Origin: Paenibacillus glycanilyticus
GTDB lineage: Bacteria > Bacillota > Bacilli > Paenibacillales > Paenibacillaceae
Direction of reading: 5' to 3'
Length of the DNA stretch: 64,000 bases
Assembly: GCF_023715145.1 (NCBI RefSeq)
Contig: NZ_JAMBNP010000009.1
Location: 62,001 to 126,000 of the forward strand
A program made the translations under genes and the position numbers. The stretch's first letter is position 1; each line of letters begins with the position of its first letter. This document shows positions 60,941 through 64,000 of the stretch, piece after piece. Under the pieces are notes generated by a model. It was given only the letters and a program-made list of their open reading frames with translations, was not told where the DNA came from and did not search any database.

Positions 60941-61814
60941 ATGGAAGGGCATCCGCTGGTCGGTTCATCCGCTGTTTGTGCTTGTCATGATTGGCTCTGT
61001 TATGACCGGCTATTTCGCCGAGCTCTTCACGTTGTTTCTAATCGTCCTGGTCCATGAGATTGGACATGTAGTTGTCGCGAGAAGCTTTGACCTGACGGTA
61101 CGCGAGGTGAAGCTTCTTCCCTTTGGCGGGGTTGCAGAGATTGAAGATGCGGGCAGCATTCCCGCGGGACAGGATGCGCTTATCGCCATTGCCGGCCCCC
61201 TTCAGAATGTGTGGATGGGTCTTGCCGCCTGGGGCTGCGGGCAGCTTGGCTGGTGGGATCCGGAATGGGCCGCTTATGTCTGGCAGGCAAATCTCATGAT
61301 TGCCTTATTTAACCTATTGCCTATTTATCCCCTGGATGGAGGCAAGCTGCTGCAGGCTGCCTTCAGCTACGGCTTTAATTATTATTCCATGATGAAATGG
61401 ACATCCCGGATCAGCATTGTTCTTAGTTTCCTTATGATCGGTTACGCTTTATCCACCGCGTTCCGCCCGGATGCCGGCATCCAGCTTAATCTGCTCGTTG
61501 TAGGCTTGTTCCTGCTTCTGACGAATTGGACGTATTACCGGAACATTCCGTATTTATTTGTACGTTTCCTGATGCACAGGGACCGCGTTGCTGTCCGTAC
61601 CATTGCACGGGGCGCCCTCGCCCGACCAATAATTGTAAATTTAAAGCAACCAATTATTGGTGTTGTCCGTCTATTATGGCGTGAACAGTACCATCTGATT
61701 TATTTGATGGAGCTGGAAGGCCGGATCGTCAAGGTTGTTCCCGAGAAAGAAGTCGTGGACCGCTATTTAACGGAGCGCGATCCCAATCGCGCTGTCATCG
61801 AGCTTTTTCAATAG
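60933..61814 (+). CDS. spoIVFB: stage IV sporulation protein FB, intramembrane metalloprotease
   Basis: A 293-residue site-2-type protease (M50) that cleaves pro-sigma-K. The zinc motif HEIGH is at residues 41-45. The third ligand lies in NLLPIYPLDGGK at about 135. Six membrane helices are followed by a cytosolic CBS-like tail. The start appears to be TTG 60933 within the end of spoIVFA. No in-frame ATG occurs for the next 18 codons. The coupled pair marks this organism as an endospore former. Confidence 0.93.
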   Translation: MIKWKGIRWSVHPLFVLVMIGSVMTGYFAELFTLFLIVLVHEIGHVVVARSFDLTVREVKLLPFGGVAEIEDAGSIPAGQDALIAIAGPLQNVWMGLAAWGCGQLGWWDPEWAAYVWQANLMIALFNLLPIYPLDGGKLLQAAFSYGFNYYSMMKWTSRISIVLSFLMIGYALSTAFRPDAGIQLNLLVVGLFLLLTNWTYYRNIPYLFVRFLMHRDRVAVRTIARGALARPIIVNLKQPIIGVVRLLWREQYHLIYLMELEGRIVKVVPEKEVVDRYLTERDPNRAVIELFQ

Positions 61815-61898
61815 AGGTAAAATAGACCACTTTTTCGAGCAGGCACCTTGGTGGTAGAATAGAGTGATGACAAAAAGTAAGGCGGTTGATATTCGGGA

Positions 61899-63149
61899 AT
61901 GAAGCGGATGTTAATGCACGGACATGGCGAGCTGCTGCAGACCGCCGTGTTATTGAACGGGCGGTTAATCGATTTTTATATGGAACAGTCGGAGAGCAGC
62001 GGATTAGTCGGCAATGTATACAAGGGACGAGTTGTTAATGTACTGCCGGGCATGCAGGCCGCTTTTGTAGATATTGGTCTGGGTAAAAATGCGTTTCTAT
62101 ACATAGATGATCTGCTGCATCCGCATTTGGAGAAACAGCCCGAGCAAAAGCCCTCTATCACGGAGCTAGTGAAGCCAGGACAGGAATTGGTTGTGCAAGT
62201 CATGAAGGAGCCCATGGGCAGCAAAGGAGCGCGTGTGACCACGCATTTCACTCTGCCTGGCCGGTGGCTTGTGTTTATGCCGATAGCCGGATACGTCGGA
62301 GTATCCAAAAAGATAATGGCCGAAAGCGAACGCTCGCGGATCCGGATGATTGGGGAACAGCTGCGGCAGGGCGAGGAAGGGATCATCATGCGCACTGCGG
62401 CGGAAGGCGAATCGCAAGAGTCGCTGGGGACGGACGTTGATCAGCTGCGCCAGCTTTGGACAAGCGTCATGCAGCGTTCAGTTACCGCGAAAGCCCCGGC
62501 AGAGCTTCATCGCGAGGCTGGCCTGCTGCGGCGCGCGGTAAGGGATACGCTGACTGACGATATCGACGAGGTATGGCTGGATGATGCTTCCCGTTCGAGC
62601 GAAGCGGTATCCCTGCTGAAAGAAATGACCCCTCATCTGGCGGGACGGCTGAAGCTGTTTGATGCGCGGAAGGAAAAGGTTTCTTTATTCGACCGTTTCC
62701 GGGTGACCGAACAGATTGAAGCGGCTTTTCAGACCCGCATCCGTCTGGAGAGCGGAGGCTCTCTCGTATGGGATGAAACGGAGGCGCTGACGGTCATTGA
62801 CGTAAATACGGCTAAATATACGGGCGCGATCGGCCTCGAAGACACGGTGTTCCGAACGAATATGGAAGCGGCGGACGAGATTGCCAGGTTGCTGCGGATT
62901 CGCGATGTTGGCGGCATCATCATTATTGATTTTATTGATATGGAGAACGAGTCCAACCGCGAGAGGGTCATGGCCCGTCTATCGGATTGGGCGAAGAAGG
63001 ACCGGACCAAATGCACCGTATTTGGTTGGACAAGGCTTGGCCTGCTTGAACTGACAAGACGGAAAGCAAGGGACAACGCGGCACGGCAATTAAGCGGGCG
63101 CTGCCCGGCATGCGGTGGCACAGGGAAAAAATCTTCCATACATCTGTAG
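61899..63149 (+). CDS. rng: ribonuclease G/E family endoribonuclease
   Basis: A 416-residue RNase G. The S1 domain near residues 35-125 begins GNVYKGRVVNVLPGMQAAFVDIG. The DNase-I-like catalytic part contains ALTVIDVNTAKYTG and IIIIDFIDMENESNRE, with the Mg-binding aspartates. The zinc-link CPACGGTG is at the C terminus. RNase E/G is present in only part of the Firmicutes. B. subtilis lacks it and uses RNase Y. It lies between spoIVFB and rplU. The start ATG 61899 has a weak SD, and ATG 61908 or 61914 remain possible. Confidence 0.93.
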   Translation: MKRMLMHGHGELLQTAVLLNGRLIDFYMEQSESSGLVGNVYKGRVVNVLPGMQAAFVDIGLGKNAFLYIDDLLHPHLEKQPEQKPSITELVKPGQELVVQVMKEPMGSKGARVTTHFTLPGRWLVFMPIAGYVGVSKKIMAESERSRIRMIGEQLRQGEEGIIMRTAAEGESQESLGTDVDQLRQLWTSVMQRSVTAKAPAELHREAGLLRRAVRDTLTDDIDEVWLDDASRSSEAVSLLKEMTPHLAGRLKLFDARKEKVSLFDRFRVTEQIEAAFQTRIRLESGGSLVWDETEALTVIDVNTAKYTGAIGLEDTVFRTNMEAADEIARLLRIRDVGGIIIIDFIDMENESNRERVMARLSDWAKKDRTKCTVFGWTRLGLLELTRRKARDNAARQLSGRCPACGGTGKKSSIHL

Positions 63150-63156
63150 GTTATAG

Positions 63157-63185
63157 TTGATTGATTGGGCTGCGTGTGATAGAAT
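63157..63185 (+). promoter_or_regulatory. promoter of rplU-prp-rpmA
   Basis: TTGATT (63157-63162), a 17-bp spacer, then TAGAAT (63180-63185) preceded by TGa. Confidence 0.7.
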
Positions 63186-63191
63186 GTTCTA

Positions 63192-63313
63192 GTATGTCTC
63201 ATCCTATAACTGTGTGGACATGCATGAACCGCTCCAATCGGGTTTAAGAGCAGCAGCTTTTGGCTGCGGCCACCTGGATTAGGCGAGTCTTCGACAATAA
63301 GGAGGTGCAACTC
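63192..63313 (+). ncRNA. L21 leader (ribosomal protein autoregulatory leader)
   Basis: The 120-nt leader before rplU contains GTGG...CCAC closing arms and the hairpin GCAGC-agcttttg-GCTGC (about 63247-63270). It matches the place, size and general shape of the L21 leader known in Bacillales. Binding of L21 is inferred from that family. SD AAGGAGGTG is at its end. Confidence 0.65.
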
Positions 63314-63625
63314 ATGTTCGCAATTATCGAAACTGGCGGCAAGCAATACAAAGTTCAAGAGGGCGATGTAATCTACATCGAAAAACTGAACGCAAACGAA
63401 GGCGAAAGCGTAACGTTTGATCGTGTATTGGCAGTATCTAACGGCGAAGGTCTCGTAACTGGTACTCCAGTTGTTTCCGGCGCTACTGTTTCTGGCAAAA
63501 TCGAGAAACAAGGTAAAGGCCAAAAGATCATCGTTTACAAATACAAAGCCAAAAAGAACTACCGCCGCAAGCAAGGCCATCGTCAACCGTTCACGAAAGT
63601 AACAATCGAGAAAATCCAAGCGTAA
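63314..63625 (+). CDS. rplU: 50S ribosomal protein L21
   Basis: A 103-residue L21 that binds 23S rRNA. It opens MFAIIETGGKQYKVQEGDVI, and the C-terminal KIIVYKYKAKKNYRRKQGHRQPF is the basic L21 signature. ATG 63314 follows AAGGAGGTG. It is first in the conserved rplU-prp-rpmA operon. Confidence 0.98.
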   Translation: MFAIIETGGKQYKVQEGDVIYIEKLNANEGESVTFDRVLAVSNGEGLVTGTPVVSGATVSGKIEKQGKGQKIIVYKYKAKKNYRRKQGHRQPFTKVTIEKIQA

Positions 63626-63637
63626 GAGGACTTTCTT

Positions 63638-63973
63638 ATGATAACTGTTACAGTCGAACGTAGAGCCGCTGACAGACGGATTGTATCATTTGCGATCTCC
63701 GGACACGCTAAATATGCAGACCGCGGCAAGGATATCATCTGCGCCGGGGTATCGGCCGTTTCGGTCGGAACCGTCAATGCTATCGAAGCGTTGTCGAACG
63801 TGGTACTGCCGGCTTCGATGAAGAATGGATGGCTTTCGTCAGACATTCCGGAGCAGCCGGATAAGGAAACGGACGACAAGGTACAGCTGTTGCTCGAATC
63901 GATGGTCGTTATGCTCGGTACAATCTCAAAAACTTACGGTAAATACGTCGTAATTCATGAACAACTTCTTTAA
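63638..63973 (+). CDS. prp: ribosomal-processing cysteine protease Prp
   Basis: A 111-residue protease that removes the N-terminal extension of ribosomal protein L27 in Firmicutes. Catalytic His23 is in SGHAKYAD and Cys35 in IICAGVSAVS. It lies between rplU and rpmA, as always in this clade, and 12 bases after rplU. Confidence 0.95.
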   Translation: MITVTVERRAADRRIVSFAISGHAKYADRGKDIICAGVSAVSVGTVNAIEALSNVVLPASMKNGWLSSDIPEQPDKETDDKVQLLLESMVVMLGTISKTYGKYVVIHEQLL

Positions 63974-63990
63974 AGAAGGAGGGAAACACC

Positions 63991-64000
63991 ATGTTGAAAT
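63991..64000 (+). CDS. rpmA: 50S ribosomal protein L27, first codons only
   Basis: ATG TTG AAA follows GAAGGAGGG and the prp stop. The start M-L-K agrees with the cleavable N-terminal extension of Firmicute L27, which Prp removes. The remainder lies outside the window, so the call rests on operon position and three codons. Confidence 0.85.

Overview
The window is a chromosomal segment of an endospore-forming Firmicute, most likely Paenibacillus or a close relative. The basis is gene content and order: gerM-rph-rdgB, tig-clpX-lonB-lonA-ysxC, the hem operon, spoVID, valS-folC, spoIIB-maf-radC-mreBCD-minCD, and spoIVFA-spoIVFB-rplU-prp-rpmA all occur in the same relative order in Bacillus subtilis. 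Additions typical of Paenibacillaceae are a CobA-HemD fusion, sirC inside the heme operon, an RluA-type gene after hemL, murC after folC, rodA after minD and an RNase G before rplU. There are no phages, insertion sequences or CRISPR arrays.

Layout. 1-9.5 kb: end of malate dehydrogenase, recQ, a small membrane protein, a PfkB sugar kinase with a DeoR regulator, nagAB on the minus strand, type II IPP isomerase (fni) and an MBL-fold hydrolase. 9.5-19.1 kb: a minus-strand sulfotransferase/APS-kinase pair, pgpA, gerM-rph-rdgB, asnB, two poorly known genes, a nitroreductase with a divergent HxlR regulator, and tRNA-Arg(UCU). 19.3-30 kb: a protein-quality cluster (tig, clpP, clpX, lonB, lonA) with ispG inside it, then ysxC. 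30-42.3 kb: speD, the heme/siroheme operon hemA-hemX-sirC-hemC-cobA/hemD-hemB-hemL, an RluA-type pseudouridine synthase and spoVID. 42.3-53.4 kb: a TetR/MFS efflux pair, T-box-controlled valS, folC, murC, a SpoIIB-like SPOR protein, a DUF4321-like protein and a frameshifted maf. 53.4-64 kb: radC, mreBCD, minCD, rodA, spoIVFA/FB, RNase G, rplU, prp and the start of rpmA.

The most notable non-coding signal is a family of tandem elements built on TGCTTACGAAGCA (variant ATGCTTTCGAAGCAT). Each core is followed by a locus-specific hairpin. Arrays of two or three units end directly at the Shine-Dalgarno (SD) sequence of four unrelated genes: the sugar kinase, the RluA-type synthase, the MFS pump and valS. 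Sequence is nearly identical within a locus and different between loci, but the architecture is kept. Two further leaders look structured: the speD leader can form either of two mutually exclusive folds, one of which masks the SD, and the lonB leader forms one long hairpin ending at the SD.

Other oddities are a single-base frameshift in maf in a run of T, likely CTG (mreC) and ATA (gene at 19371) start codons, and an APS kinase/sulfotransferase pair implying sulfation of an unknown acceptor. Everything here is read by eye from sequence; no database search or folding program was run.
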